A stretch of DNA of 64,000 nt from Bacteroidales bacterium H5 (GTDB lineage Bacteria > Bacteroidota > Bacteroidia > Bacteroidales > Muribaculaceae): the NCBI GenBank assembly GCA_001701225.1, contig DAAQ01000003.1:1-64000 (forward strand), read 5' to 3'. Made by a program: the position numbers and the translations under genes. The notes beneath the pieces were generated by a model. The model had not been told where the DNA came from. It saw only the letters and a program-made list of their open reading frames with translations, and ran no database searches. This document shows, piece after piece, positions 24,933 to 33,484 of this stretch (the stretch's first letter is position 1; each line of letters starts with the position of its first letter).

Positions 24933-26720
24933 TCAGTCCAGCTTGAGTACTGCGAGGAATGCCTTCTGCGGCACCTCGACAGAGCCTATCTGCTTCATGC
25001 GCTTCTTGCCTTTCTTCTGTTTCTCGAGCAGTTTGCGCTTGCGCGAGATGTCGCCTCCATAGCATTTGGCGGTCACATCCTTGCGCACGGCCTTGATGGT
25101 CTCGCGTGCGATGATCTTGGCGCCGATGGCTGCCTGGATGGCTATGTCGAACTGCTGGCGCGGTATGAGCTCCTTGAGTTTCTCGCACATGCGGCGTCCG
25201 AATGTCACGGCGTTGTCGACGTGTGTCAGTGTCGACAGTGCGTCGACGCTCTCGCCGTTGAGCAGTATGTCGAGCTTGACCAGTTTTGAGGTGCGGAAAT
25301 CGTGCAGGTGATAGTCGAACGAGGCATATCCCTTGGATATGCTCTTGAGTTTGTCGTAGAAATCTATCACTATCTCGCCCAGCGGCATGTCGAAAATCAT
25401 CTCCATGCGGTTGCCCGAGATATACTCCTGTTTCACCAGCTCGCCGCGTTTGCCGAGGCAGAGTGTCATGATAGGGCCGATATAGTCGGTTGCGGTGATG
25501 ATGGAGGCACGGATATACGGCTCCTCGATGTGGTCTATCAAGGTCGGTTCGGGGAGTCCCGAAGGATTGTGTACCTCGGTCATGACACCGTGCTTGTCGT
25601 AGACGCGATAGCTTACGTTGGGCACGGTGGTGATGACATCCATGTCGAACTCGCGTCCCAGACGTTCCTGTATAATCTCCATGTGCAGCAGTCCGAGAAA
25701 ACCGCAGCGGAATCCGAAGCCGAGGGCCATAGACGACTCGGGCTGGAAGGTGAGCGATGCGTCGTTGAGCTGGAGTTTCTCGAGCGAGGCGCGCAGGTTC
25801 TCGAAATCTTCGGTCTCGATGGGATAGACGCCGGCGAAGACCATGGGCTTGACCTCCTCGAAACCGTCGATGGCCTCGGGGCAGGGGCGCTTGACGTGGG
25901 TGATGGTGTCGCCTACCTTGACCTCGCGCGATGTCTTGATGCCGGATATGATATAGCCTACATTACCCGCCGAGAGCTCCTGGCACGGCTGCATGTCGAG
26001 CTTTAGCACGCCGATCTCGTCGGCATTGTATTCGCGCCCGGTTGCCACGAACTTGACGAAATCGTCCTTGCGGATGGTGCCGTTGACAATCTTGAAATAT
26101 GCGATGATACCGCGGAAGGGGTTGAAGACCGAGTCGAAGATGAGGGCCTGCAGCGGTGCTTCGGGGTTACCCTTGGGGGCGGGGATGCGCTCGACGATGG
26201 CGCGCAGTATCTCAGGCACTCCGATGCCGGTCTTGCCTGAGGCACGTATTATCTCCTCGCGGTCGCATCCGAGCAGGTCGACAATCTGATCCTCAACCTC
26301 GTCGGGCTTGGCGCTGTCGAGGTCGACCTTGTTTATCACCGGGATAATCTCGAGGTCGTTGTCGATGGCCATATAGAGGTTCGAGATGGTCTGTGCCTGA
26401 ATGCCCTGCGAGGCGTCGACGATGAGCAGCGCGCCCTCGCATGCGGCAATCGAGCGCGACACCTCGTATGAGAAATCGACGTGTCCCGGAGTGTCTATGA
26501 GGTTGAGCACATAGTCCTCGCCGTCAAGATTATAGTTCATCTGGATGGCATGGCTCTTGATGGTGATGCCACGTTCGCGCTCAAGGTCCATATCGTCGAG
26601 CACCTGAGCCTGCAGGTCTTTGCCGGCCACAGTGTCGGTATATTCGAGCAGACGGTCGGCCAGGGTACTCTTGCCGTGGTCGATGTGCGCTATGATACAG
26701 AAATTGCGTATATGTTTCAT
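24933..26720 (-). CDS. lepA: Elongation factor 4 (LepA)
   Basis: A 595-residue ribosome-bound GTPase, standard length. G1 AHIDHGKSTLADRLLE, G3 DTPGHVDF, G4 NKVD; the signature C-terminal domain ends in CYGGDISRKRKLLEKQKKGKKRM and VEVPQKAFLAVLKLD. It stands as a single gene with its own promoter box and terminator. Nothing unusual. Confidence 0.98.
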   Translation of the reverse strand: MKHIRNFCIIAHIDHGKSTLADRLLEYTDTVAGKDLQAQVLDDMDLERERGITIKSHAIQMNYNLDGEDYVLNLIDTPGHVDFSYEVSRSIAACEGALLIVDASQGIQAQTISNLYMAIDNDLEIIPVINKVDLDSAKPDEVEDQIVDLLGCDREEIIRASGKTGIGVPEILRAIVERIPAPKGNPEAPLQALIFDSVFNPFRGIIAYFKIVNGTIRKDDFVKFVATGREYNADEIGVLKLDMQPCQELSAGNVGYIISGIKTSREVKVGDTITHVKRPCPEAIDGFEEVKPMVFAGVYPIETEDFENLRASLEKLQLNDASLTFQPESSMALGFGFRCGFLGLLHMEIIQERLGREFDMDVITTVPNVSYRVYDKHGVMTEVHNPSGLPEPTLIDHIEEPYIRASIITATDYIGPIMTLCLGKRGELVKQEYISGNRMEMIFDMPLGEIVIDFYDKLKSISKGYASFDYHLHDFRTSKLVKLDILLNGESVDALSTLTHVDNAVTFGRRMCEKLKELIPRQQFDIAIQAAIGAKIIARETIKAVRKDVTAKCYGGDISRKRKLLEKQKKGKKRMKQIGSVEVPQKAFLAVLKLD

Positions 26721-26729
26721 AATCTACTG

Positions 26730-26737
26730 CAAATATA
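26730..26737 (-). promoter_or_regulatory. -7 box of lepA
   Basis: TATATTTG on the minus strand, 9 nt before the ATG. Confidence 0.6.
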
Positions 26738-26760
26738 CGAACTTTTTTCGGATTTCCCGC

Positions 26761-28203
26761 TTACTCGCCCGGATGGTCTTCGGCCCAGGCTTCTGACGGG
26801 CATTTGCCGCTGCCGTCAAAACAGTGGGTGCAGACTTTGCATTTGGGCAGTCCGATACTGTCAATCAGATGTTCTATTTTGCTGAATTTGAGAGTGGTGA
26901 GCTCGAGGCGGCGCGCTATTTCGGCGACCATGCGCTCGTATTCGGGTGTGCCTGTGGTGGCGTAGGTCTCGAGTTTGGCATCATCCTTGCCCTCGAAATC
27001 GCGGATGATGCGGCGGGTTATTAGCTCAAGGTCGCTCTTGGACGATGTGAAGCCGATAAAGGGGCATCCGTAGACGAGGGGAGGGCACGAGATACGTGCG
27101 TGTACCTCCTTGACGCCGCATTCGAAGAAGGTGCGCACATTGTCTCTGAGCTGGGTGCCGCGCACGATAGAGTCGTCGCAGAATACCACACTCTTGCCAT
27201 CGAGGATAGCTTTGTTGGGGATAAGCTTCATCTTTGCCACAAGGTCGCGGCGGCTCTGGTTGCCCGGCGTGAAGCTGCGGGGCCATGTGGGGGTGTATTT
27301 GAGCACGGCACGGCGGTAGGGGATGCCATTCCCTTCGGCATATCCGAGCGCGAATCCTACGCCCGAGTCGGGGATGCCGCACACGCAGTCGCCAACCGAG
27401 TCATCTTCGGCACCCATGGCTCGTCCTGCGGCCTCGCGTACGTCCTCGACGTTGATGTCCTCGTAGTCGCTTGCCGGGAAACCGTAGTAGACCCACAGGA
27501 AAGAGCATATCTGCTCGCGGCGCGCGGGAGCCTGAAGGACCTCCATGCTGTCGGCCGTGAGACGCACGATCTCGCCGGGGCCTACATCGCGCACACGCTT
27601 GTAGTCGAGGTTGGGGAATGCAGCCGTCTCGGATGCTGCGGCATAACCCCCCTCTTTGCGGCCTATCACAATGGGGGTGCGTCCCAGATAGTCGCGGGCA
27701 GCTATGATGCCGTTCTCAGTAAGTATGAGCATCGAGCATGACCCCTTGATTTTCTTATATACTAAGTTGATGCCCTCGACAAATGTATTGCCCATATTGA
27801 TGAGCAGGGCCACGAGCTCGGTCTGGTTGATGTTGTTGGCCGAGAGCTCGCTGAAATGCATCCTCTCGGCGAGGAGTTCGGCGGCTATCTCGCGTATGTT
27901 GTTGATTTTTGCAACGGTGACAACCGCATAGCGCCCGAGATGTGAGTTGACTATGATGGGCTGGGGATCTGTGTCGCTGATAACTCCCAGTCCCTGGCAG
28001 CCGGTGAACCTGTCGAGTTCATCTTCGAACTTTGAGCGGAAATAGTCACGCTCAAGACTGTGGATGGTGCGGTTGAACCCTGCCTCAGGGTCAAAAGTCA
28101 CAAGACCGGCACGTTTAGTTCCCAGATGCGAGTGATAGTCAGTGCCGTAGAAGAGATCGTTGACGCAAGGTGCCTTTGATATAGCGCCGAAAAAGCCTCC
28201 CAT
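26761..28203 (-). CDS. PurF-like amidophosphoribosyltransferase paralogue lacking the catalytic Cys
   Basis: A 480-residue protein with PurF layout. The Ntn-type glutaminase domain (1-~240) begins MGGFFGAISK, so the N-terminal nucleophile that is Cys in MCGI-type PurF is Gly2. GTDYHSHLGTKRAGL and SHLGRYAVVTVAKINN keep the fold. The phosphoribosyltransferase domain has an intact PRPP loop, VVFCDDSIVRGTQ. A C-terminal cluster CKVCTHCFDGSGKC could bind metal. From family knowledge, Bacteroidetes carry such a second PurF-like protein; glutamine hydrolysis by the standard mechanism is not possible. The substrate is unknown. The start at 28203 follows the family; the longer 28269 start precedes the promoter box. 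Confidence 0.8.
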   Translation of the reverse strand: MGGFFGAISKAPCVNDLFYGTDYHSHLGTKRAGLVTFDPEAGFNRTIHSLERDYFRSKFEDELDRFTGCQGLGVISDTDPQPIIVNSHLGRYAVVTVAKINNIREIAAELLAERMHFSELSANNINQTELVALLINMGNTFVEGINLVYKKIKGSCSMLILTENGIIAARDYLGRTPIVIGRKEGGYAAASETAAFPNLDYKRVRDVGPGEIVRLTADSMEVLQAPARREQICSFLWVYYGFPASDYEDINVEDVREAAGRAMGAEDDSVGDCVCGIPDSGVGFALGYAEGNGIPYRRAVLKYTPTWPRSFTPGNQSRRDLVAKMKLIPNKAILDGKSVVFCDDSIVRGTQLRDNVRTFFECGVKEVHARISCPPLVYGCPFIGFTSSKSDLELITRRIIRDFEGKDDAKLETYATTGTPEYERMVAEIARRLELTTLKFSKIEHLIDSIGLPKCKVCTHCFDGSGKCPSEAWAEDHPGE

Positions 28204-28241
28204 AGATGTGGATATGTGTAGTGATTGGTGAAATGAAAGTG

Positions 28242-28249
28242 CAAAATTA
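28242..28249 (-). promoter_or_regulatory. Promoter of the PurF-like gene
   Basis: TAATTTTG on the minus strand with TTG 19 nt upstream, 38 nt before the ATG at 28203. Confidence 0.65.
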
Positions 28250-28383
28250 CACAAAATCCTCCATATCACAATAACCCCGATGCCGATTTAACATGAAAAA
28301 ATCAGGGCGATAACCATGCCGAGATAAGGATGTCTGCCAAGAGTGTGTTGGCATGAAAGAAGTTGGATTGTGGTGCTTCTTCT

Positions 28384-28605
28384 TTAATGTCTTTCGAGAA
28401 ATGTCTGATATAGCGCAACAGGCCCGTAATGCCAGAGTTTGGTGCTCTCATCTTCCAGTTCCCGATACGTGGCTGAGTTGTAGATGCGTTTGAGTGCTTC
28501 GGTGATGGGCACGCCGAAATCTGCCGCATACATTGTGGCCATCTTACTCACCTTCCCTGGAAGGATTAGGTATAGGTTCGATTGTGTGATTTTGCGGTCT
28601 GTCAT
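28384..28605 (-). CDS. Small protein of the DUF3990 module
   Basis: A 73-residue soluble protein (LPGKVSKMATMYAADFGVPI, TEALKRIYNSATYRELEDES, LYQTFLERH). Short proteins of this shape, with an ALK-x-YxSxTYxxLxDExTxLW pattern, usually accompany DUF3990 genes. It overlaps the DUF3990 stop by 4 bp (ATGA), so it is translationally coupled as the third gene of the module. Antitoxin or accessory role is a guess. Confidence 0.6.
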   Translation of the reverse strand: MTDRKITQSNLYLILPGKVSKMATMYAADFGVPITEALKRIYNSATYRELEDESTKLWHYGPVALYQTFLERH

Positions 28606-29087
28606 CTTTTTATCTTCTTTACATCAGTCCAACGGATACAGCTTAATGCAGGTTCAGTATGAATCAGTACCTGATTGACAAGTCTGTATGTTTTAAGTTC
28701 GACTATGAGATCGTGCCTGTCGATAAGCCCGGCCTCATATAATGCGAAAGATGCATACACCCGGTCGTTGGCAACAGGCCCTTTTACAATGTCATAATCG
28801 TGTGTAAAACCACGGTTCATCCTGTTGGCCATTACGAAATCAAGCCATGCCTCATCGGGCTTATCGAATATAAGGGCTTTGAATTGGTTTTCGAGAGTGT
28901 CGTCATACTCGTAGATATTGACATATCCGAGAGAATTCTCGCCTCTGAGCTTCCGCATTACCCAGGCTTCGGCCTGTTCGGATGATGAGGTGAGATAAAA
29001 TCCGGCCCCATAATCCAATGTGCGGTTTGGTTCACGAATCTCGGGTGCAGTCACAATCTCGAGACTGCCGTGAAACAGGGTAGTCAT
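28602..29087 (-). CDS. DUF3990 protein, ADP-ribosyltransferase-like toxin candidate
   Basis: A 161-residue protein. The opening LFHGSLEIVTAPEIREPNRT and YGAGFYLTSSSEQAEAWVMRKL match the DUF3990 pattern (YHGS...DFGxGFYxTxxxxQAxxWA), which recalls ART-fold ADP-ribosyltransferases. No signal peptide. It is encoded between two small genes with 4-bp overlaps on both sides, an arrangement typical of toxin-antitoxin or conflict modules. A catalytic Glu cannot be assigned by eye. Activity and target are unknown. Confidence 0.7.
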   Translation of the reverse strand: MTTLFHGSLEIVTAPEIREPNRTLDYGAGFYLTSSSEQAEAWVMRKLRGENSLGYVNIYEYDDTLENQFKALIFDKPDEAWLDFVMANRMNRGFTHDYDIVKGPVANDRVYASFALYEAGLIDRHDLIVELKTYRLVNQVLIHTEPALSCIRWTDVKKIKR

Positions 29088-29302
29088 GCTGATACTGATT
29101 TTGCAATCTCCTCGATTTCTTCAAGAATCCATCCCGGGCTTTGGGTATGAAGTATCTCAAAATTATCCGAAAGATATTTCAAGAGCCCTTTTTCCGAAAA
29201 AATCCGCGATGCCTCGGCCCCGGTCAGGGCATGGGCATTCTTATATATCTCAACGCAAAATGCGATGAAATATGCCACATCGTCATCATGATTCCTTTTC
29301 AT
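29084..29302 (-). CDS. DUF3791 protein
   Basis: A 72-residue protein: VAYFIAFCVEIYKNAHALTG, then FSEKGLLKYLSDNFEILHTQ and ILEEIEEIAKSV, the complete DUF3791 pattern. The family is known from pairing with DUF3990 proteins and is a reasonable antitoxin candidate. It is the first gene of the three-gene module and overlaps the next by ATGA. No clear TAnnTTTG box stands directly before it; the 6S-like RNA gene lies 57 bp upstream on the same strand. Confidence 0.75.
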   Translation of the reverse strand: MKRNHDDDVAYFIAFCVEIYKNAHALTGAEASRIFSEKGLLKYLSDNFEILHTQSPGWILEEIEEIAKSVSA

Positions 29303-29358
29303 AGGCAGAAGATGTTGTTCGGTTTTTTACCGATAGTTGCATGTTCCCGTACGGGTAC

Positions 29359-29554
29359 AAAAAAAGCCACATCAGAGCAGGATGATGAAACTCCGAGTGA
29401 CAGGATTTGAGTGCTCGCCGTCCTTTGTAATCCTCCGGGCACAGGTGCCTTCCCCGAAGGGAATGAGGCCCGCCATCGGGCGGCTAAGCTTGTCTCGGTA
29501 TTTCAGATAAAATTGAAGAGTTTCCCAATCGTCTCTGATGTGGTTGTATTTTTA
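29359..29554 (-). ncRNA. ssrS: Structured RNA, probable 6S RNA
   Basis: About 196 nt on the minus strand, bounded by a consensus promoter and a T7 run. The ends pair: CCACATCAGAG at 29367-29377 on the plus strand complements 29533-29543 (11 bp), and GAAACTC at 29387-29393 pairs with 29518-29524 (7 bp), leaving internal loops between. A long interior carries small hairpins such as GCCCGATGGCGGGC and CCCTTCGGGG. A rod with a closing stem, side loops and a central open region is the 6S RNA plan, and in Bacteroidales a 6S homologue (Bacteroidales-1 motif) is known. There is no coding frame. The identity is inferred from the fold only. Confidence 0.65.
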
Positions 29555-29559
29555 CAACG

Positions 29560-29591
29560 CAAAATTAGCCCTTTTCGTTCGATTCTCCAAA
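29560..29591 (-). promoter_or_regulatory. Promoter of the 6S-like RNA
   Basis: The minus strand reads TTTG (29588-29591), 20 nt, TAATTTTG (29560-29567): a full consensus match. Confidence 0.8.
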
Positions 29592-29644
29592 CATGGCGGC
29601 AAGTTTTTTGGGTGTACCCACTTTTGATACACATTTTTTAACAA

Positions 29645-29675
29645 ATAGCCTCTGTCATGGTCTGACAGAGGCTAT
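29645..29675 (-). terminator. Terminator of the LRR secreted protein gene
   Basis: A perfect 13-bp stem (ATAGCCTCTGTCA and complement) with a 5-nt loop, then TTTGTTAAAAA on the minus strand, 32 nt past the stop at 29707. Confidence 0.8.
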
Positions 29676-29706
29676 CCGATCTTATTTATTAAGGTGTACG
29701 GGACGT

Positions 29707-32700
29707 TTATCGCACCATGAGCTTGAAGCTTTGTCCGCTGATACGGACGATATAGAGACCGCCCGTAAGGTCAGTGAAGCGTGTCTCGCCCGAGGCATCG
29801 GTCATTGACTCGCGCACTAGGGTGCCGTCAATGCCATAGAGGATGCACTGTGTGGCCGGTGTGGACGAGGCTATGATGGTATTGCCCTCGACACGTGCGT
29901 CCGCACTGATACCCTCGATTTCGGTCAGGCCGCTCTCGGTGATGTCGAGCAGATTGGTGTATAGGAGCAGACCGGGGAACAGTTCGTTTGTCATCACGCA
30001 CATCACTCCACTTTGGGTTTTAAGGAATGTGGTGATTCCGTCCTCGATGGTATAGTCTTCGCCCTCGGTGAGAAGTGTGCCTGTGAGGTTCCCTTCCTCG
30101 TCATATTCCGGCACTCCCTCATACCATGCATATGAGGTGGCGATGCCGTTGACCACAGCCTGCGAGCTCAGGTCTACACGGCTTCCGGCCGGATTCACCT
30201 CGAGAGGCGCCTGATTGCGGTAATTGTAGATATACCAGTTGTCATTGACCGCAGGGAGGGTGGTGAAATCAAACCTGTTGCCGTCGATAAACACGACGTT
30301 GAGCTGATTGAGGCCGCTGAGGTCGATTGAGGCAAGCCGGTTGTTGCTGAGCCATAGCTGGTTTGCCGCCGGAGTGCCTGACAGGTCGATGGAAGTCAGC
30401 ATATTGCTCTGAAGGCCGAGATCCCAAAGCAGGGGATTCGCGAGACGCACCTCTGTGAGGGCACATTCGCCGGCATAGACACCCTCGAGGCTCTTCAGCG
30501 ATGTTATATCGAGTGTGCCGAGCGGATTCTTGCCCACGGCAAGGAGACGGAGATTAGGGTATCTGTCGATGGGTATTGTGGTGAGGTTGTTACCGTCGAG
30601 CGTGAGCTCTGACAATGATGGCACCTCGGGATAGATGATGTCCCCGTCGTCAAGTCCTGCACCGCTGATCGACAAGGCCTTGAGTTCGGTGAGACCTGAC
30701 GCGTCGATAGAAGACAGGGGGAACCCGTTGAGGCTGAACACCGTCACACCGCAGTCTGTGTCGTATGCATAGCACTTCACCTCGGTTCCGGCCTTGACAG
30801 TGGCAGGATATTCCGTGTAGGTATTCTTGAGAATATATTGCATGAGGTTTCCGTCGCCATTCCAGTCTACATATACTGTGGTTCCGTTGGTGCGTCCTGT
30901 CATTGTGAGATAGCCGTCAGCATCAAACGAGGGCATGAATGATGCGAAGACTTGTGTGGGCATTTCCGCAGGCTTTATGTTAGTGGTGACGTATGCGTTA
31001 TCGCCACTGAAATCGGGGAAGAGAGGGTGGCTCATGCGGCAGTAGACCTCGCCGAGTTCCGGGTCAAGGAATTTGAAACGGCCATCGGTACCACTGACCT
31101 CAGAGCTGTCAAGTGCACGTCCGTCAGATACAAGCACCCATTCGAATGATGTGGTCATGCCGTCGATGTCAAGAAGCTGCTCTGACAGGTTGACGGTAGG
31201 TGCCGTGGCCGGTAGCTGGATAGGGGTCTGGGGAGCGTATCTGAGATTAGCGATTCCGGCAAGAGGATAGAGTGCCGGGATGGTGAAGAGGTTGGCTGTC
31301 ACATCGAGGTTGGCAAGCGGGGTGTAGCTGGCCACCGGGAGTGATGTCAGCAGGCATCCCGAAGCGTCGAGTGTCACCAGTGCCTCACAGTCCTCCAGGT
31401 CTATGGCCGTGAGGGGATTGCGGGCAAGTACAAGTGTCTCCAGCCTCGAAGCGCGGTCGAGTGCGATCTCGCTGAGACTGTTGTCCGATAGGTCGAGCGA
31501 CAGAAGCGCCGAGAGGTCGTTGAGCACAAATGACGTTATGCGGTTGTCCGAAGCATCGACATGTGTGAGGACATTCTTGCCATAATCGCCGTTGGCACCC
31601 GAAAGATCGAGGACAGAGAGGGAGTTGTCTGACAGATCGAGGTTTGTCAGGCAGCGGTTCCATTTCAGGTCGATGCGTGGCAGCTCACATCCGGTGATAC
31701 GCAGGTCCGAGAGCGAACGCGATGAAGAGAAATCGGCCGAGAGCATCCTTACGCCGTCGATGCTGAATGCGGTCATGTCAGATCCCTCCGGCACATAGAC
31801 GGTCACGGTCGAGCCTGTACGGCGCCCGGTTACGTTGGCCTCGGTGGGTAATGCCGAGCATGCTGTGGTAAAGCTGACGGGATTGCCGTCACCGAAATCG
31901 ACACTGAATGAGCGGGGACTCTCCGGGGTGGCTCCTCCGAGGCCGATGTTCATGGAAATGTCTGTGACAGTCGAGCTGAACCGCATCGAGGCCGCAACAT
32001 TGTCCCGTCCGTATTCCGATGCCGGTTTCACCATGAATTTCCGTGTCGTCATGGGATATTCCTGCAGCTCCGAGTTGGCAAATACCACCATGACGCTGTC
32101 GGCATATGCTGCGTTGAGCGTAACCTTGCCATTGTCCCATGAGTAGTATGACGGGTCGAGAGGCATTGGGTCGCGTGGATATTCCTCGCTTATATAATAG
32201 AGGAATCCCATCGTCTCGGTTCCCGGGCGGAGCACTTTGTCCGAGAAATCGAGCACTGTCCCCTCGGGATAGCTGCGTTCTACCTGAAGAGGCTCCTGGG
32301 TATAGTAGTACTCGATGAAAGTTTCGCGAGGCGAGGGGAGGGTGGCAAAATCCATAAGATTGTTGCCGACGTCCAGGGTCTGCAGATTGGGGTTGTTCGA
32401 GATGTCGATATGGGTAAGCAGGTTGTTGGCACAGTTGAGCGAGAGGAGCTTGGGATTCTGTGACACGTCGAGCTCGGTGAACGAGTTGTAGTTGCAGTGC
32501 AGACGCTGCAGCTCGGGATTGTGTGTCACATCGAGACTCGTCATGCGGTAATTATGGCTCGAGGCCCCCGCATGTCCGCAATACAACTCGGTGAGATATG
32601 GATTCTGCGATACGTCGAGGCTTGTCACCGGTGTGTCGGATACGTTGAGTATGAGTAGTTTGGGGTTGTGGGTCACGTCGACAGAGCTCACCTGTGTCAC

Positions 32701-33384
32701 GTCTATCGAGAGGCGCATCAGCTCGGGGCATCCGGCTGGATTGACCGAGGTGAGTGTGGGACAGCTCCACGCCTCGAACGATACCAGCGCGGGATAGTCG
32801 GACATATTGAACGCCGGATTCAGGTGGTTTATGATGCTCATCTCGAGTATGGTCAGCTCGGGTTTCGGCCCTCCTACCGTGAGCTGTCCCTCGTCAAAGG
32901 GGTTGTCGGTCAGATATATGGCCTGAAGCCTGTCCATGTGCGTCAGGTCAAGGTCCTCTATGAGGTTGTGTTTGAGGTTAAGTATCTCGACCTCGGTGAG
33001 TTCCGGGAAACTGAGTGAGGTGATATAGCAACCCTCGAGGTCAATGTAGTCTATGAGCGCGGGGTCTCCGTACACCTTCACCTCGCCGGCCTCTCCTACC
33101 GAACATGGTATACGTGTGCTCACTATGGCCTGGCTCTCCGGGTCAAATACGGCCTGTCCGACGGTATAGTATTCGATGCCATACCCGGTATCGACTCCGA
33201 GCTGTGTCTCCTGTGTGGCACCGAAGCCGATGGTGAATGAGTTCTGGTCTGCCGCAAGGTCATAGAGCGTGGTGTGGAATGTCAGTATCGGTGCGTTGTC
33301 ACCGTCCTGTGCCGAAGCACATACTCCACCCGCGGCCAGCATGCTCCATGCCATCATGGCGGCAATTGTCTGATGTGGTCTCAT
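29707..33384 (-). CDS. Secreted leucine-rich-repeat protein with three repeated modules and T9SS-like tail
   Basis: A 1225-residue exported protein (signal peptide MRPHQTIAAMMAWSMLAAGGVCASA). It has three successive modules (~30-470, 470-800, 800-1150). Each starts with a beta domain containing VxVYxxxxxxxxxIDxxG-type strands, continues with LRRs of the LxxLDVSxNPxLxxL type, and ends with an N-x-FxTLP...QxPLxV...VDLS-x(n)-NG-x-T-x-Y-x-W segment. The end, ILYGIDGTLVRES...LTGGLYIVRISGQSFKLMVR, resembles a type IX secretion sorting domain. Likely cell-surface binding protein; ligand unknown. It is followed by its own terminator; the next gene upstream encodes another protein with a similar tail. 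Confidence 0.8.
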   Translation of the reverse strand: MRPHQTIAAMMAWSMLAAGGVCASAQDGDNAPILTFHTTLYDLAADQNSFTIGFGATQETQLGVDTGYGIEYYTVGQAVFDPESQAIVSTRIPCSVGEAGEVKVYGDPALIDYIDLEGCYITSLSFPELTEVEILNLKHNLIEDLDLTHMDRLQAIYLTDNPFDEGQLTVGGPKPELTILEMSIINHLNPAFNMSDYPALVSFEAWSCPTLTSVNPAGCPELMRLSIDVTQVSSVDVTHNPKLLILNVSDTPVTSLDVSQNPYLTELYCGHAGASSHNYRMTSLDVTHNPELQRLHCNYNSFTELDVSQNPKLLSLNCANNLLTHIDISNNPNLQTLDVGNNLMDFATLPSPRETFIEYYYTQEPLQVERSYPEGTVLDFSDKVLRPGTETMGFLYYISEEYPRDPMPLDPSYYSWDNGKVTLNAAYADSVMVVFANSELQEYPMTTRKFMVKPASEYGRDNVAASMRFSSTVTDISMNIGLGGATPESPRSFSVDFGDGNPVSFTTACSALPTEANVTGRRTGSTVTVYVPEGSDMTAFSIDGVRMLSADFSSSRSLSDLRITGCELPRIDLKWNRCLTNLDLSDNSLSVLDLSGANGDYGKNVLTHVDASDNRITSFVLNDLSALLSLDLSDNSLSEIALDRASRLETLVLARNPLTAIDLEDCEALVTLDASGCLLTSLPVASYTPLANLDVTANLFTIPALYPLAGIANLRYAPQTPIQLPATAPTVNLSEQLLDIDGMTTSFEWVLVSDGRALDSSEVSGTDGRFKFLDPELGEVYCRMSHPLFPDFSGDNAYVTTNIKPAEMPTQVFASFMPSFDADGYLTMTGRTNGTTVYVDWNGDGNLMQYILKNTYTEYPATVKAGTEVKCYAYDTDCGVTVFSLNGFPLSSIDASGLTELKALSISGAGLDDGDIIYPEVPSLSELTLDGNNLTTIPIDRYPNLRLLAVGKNPLGTLDITSLKSLEGVYAGECALTEVRLANPLLWDLGLQSNMLTSIDLSGTPAANQLWLSNNRLASIDLSGLNQLNVVFIDGNRFDFTTLPAVNDNWYIYNYRNQAPLEVNPAGSRVDLSSQAVVNGIATSYAWYEGVPEYDEEGNLTGTLLTEGEDYTIEDGITTFLKTQSGVMCVMTNELFPGLLLYTNLLDITESGLTEIEGISADARVEGNTIIASSTPATQCILYGIDGTLVRESMTDASGETRFTDLTGGLYIVRISGQSFKLMVR

Positions 33385-33484
33385 AAGATGTTCATATGTT
33401 TGTTCTGTGTTCAGAAAAAAAGCATACTCGCTCTCCCTGCTGTGATGGGCCGGGAGAGCGGGATGCCTGTCTATGGAATGGAAA

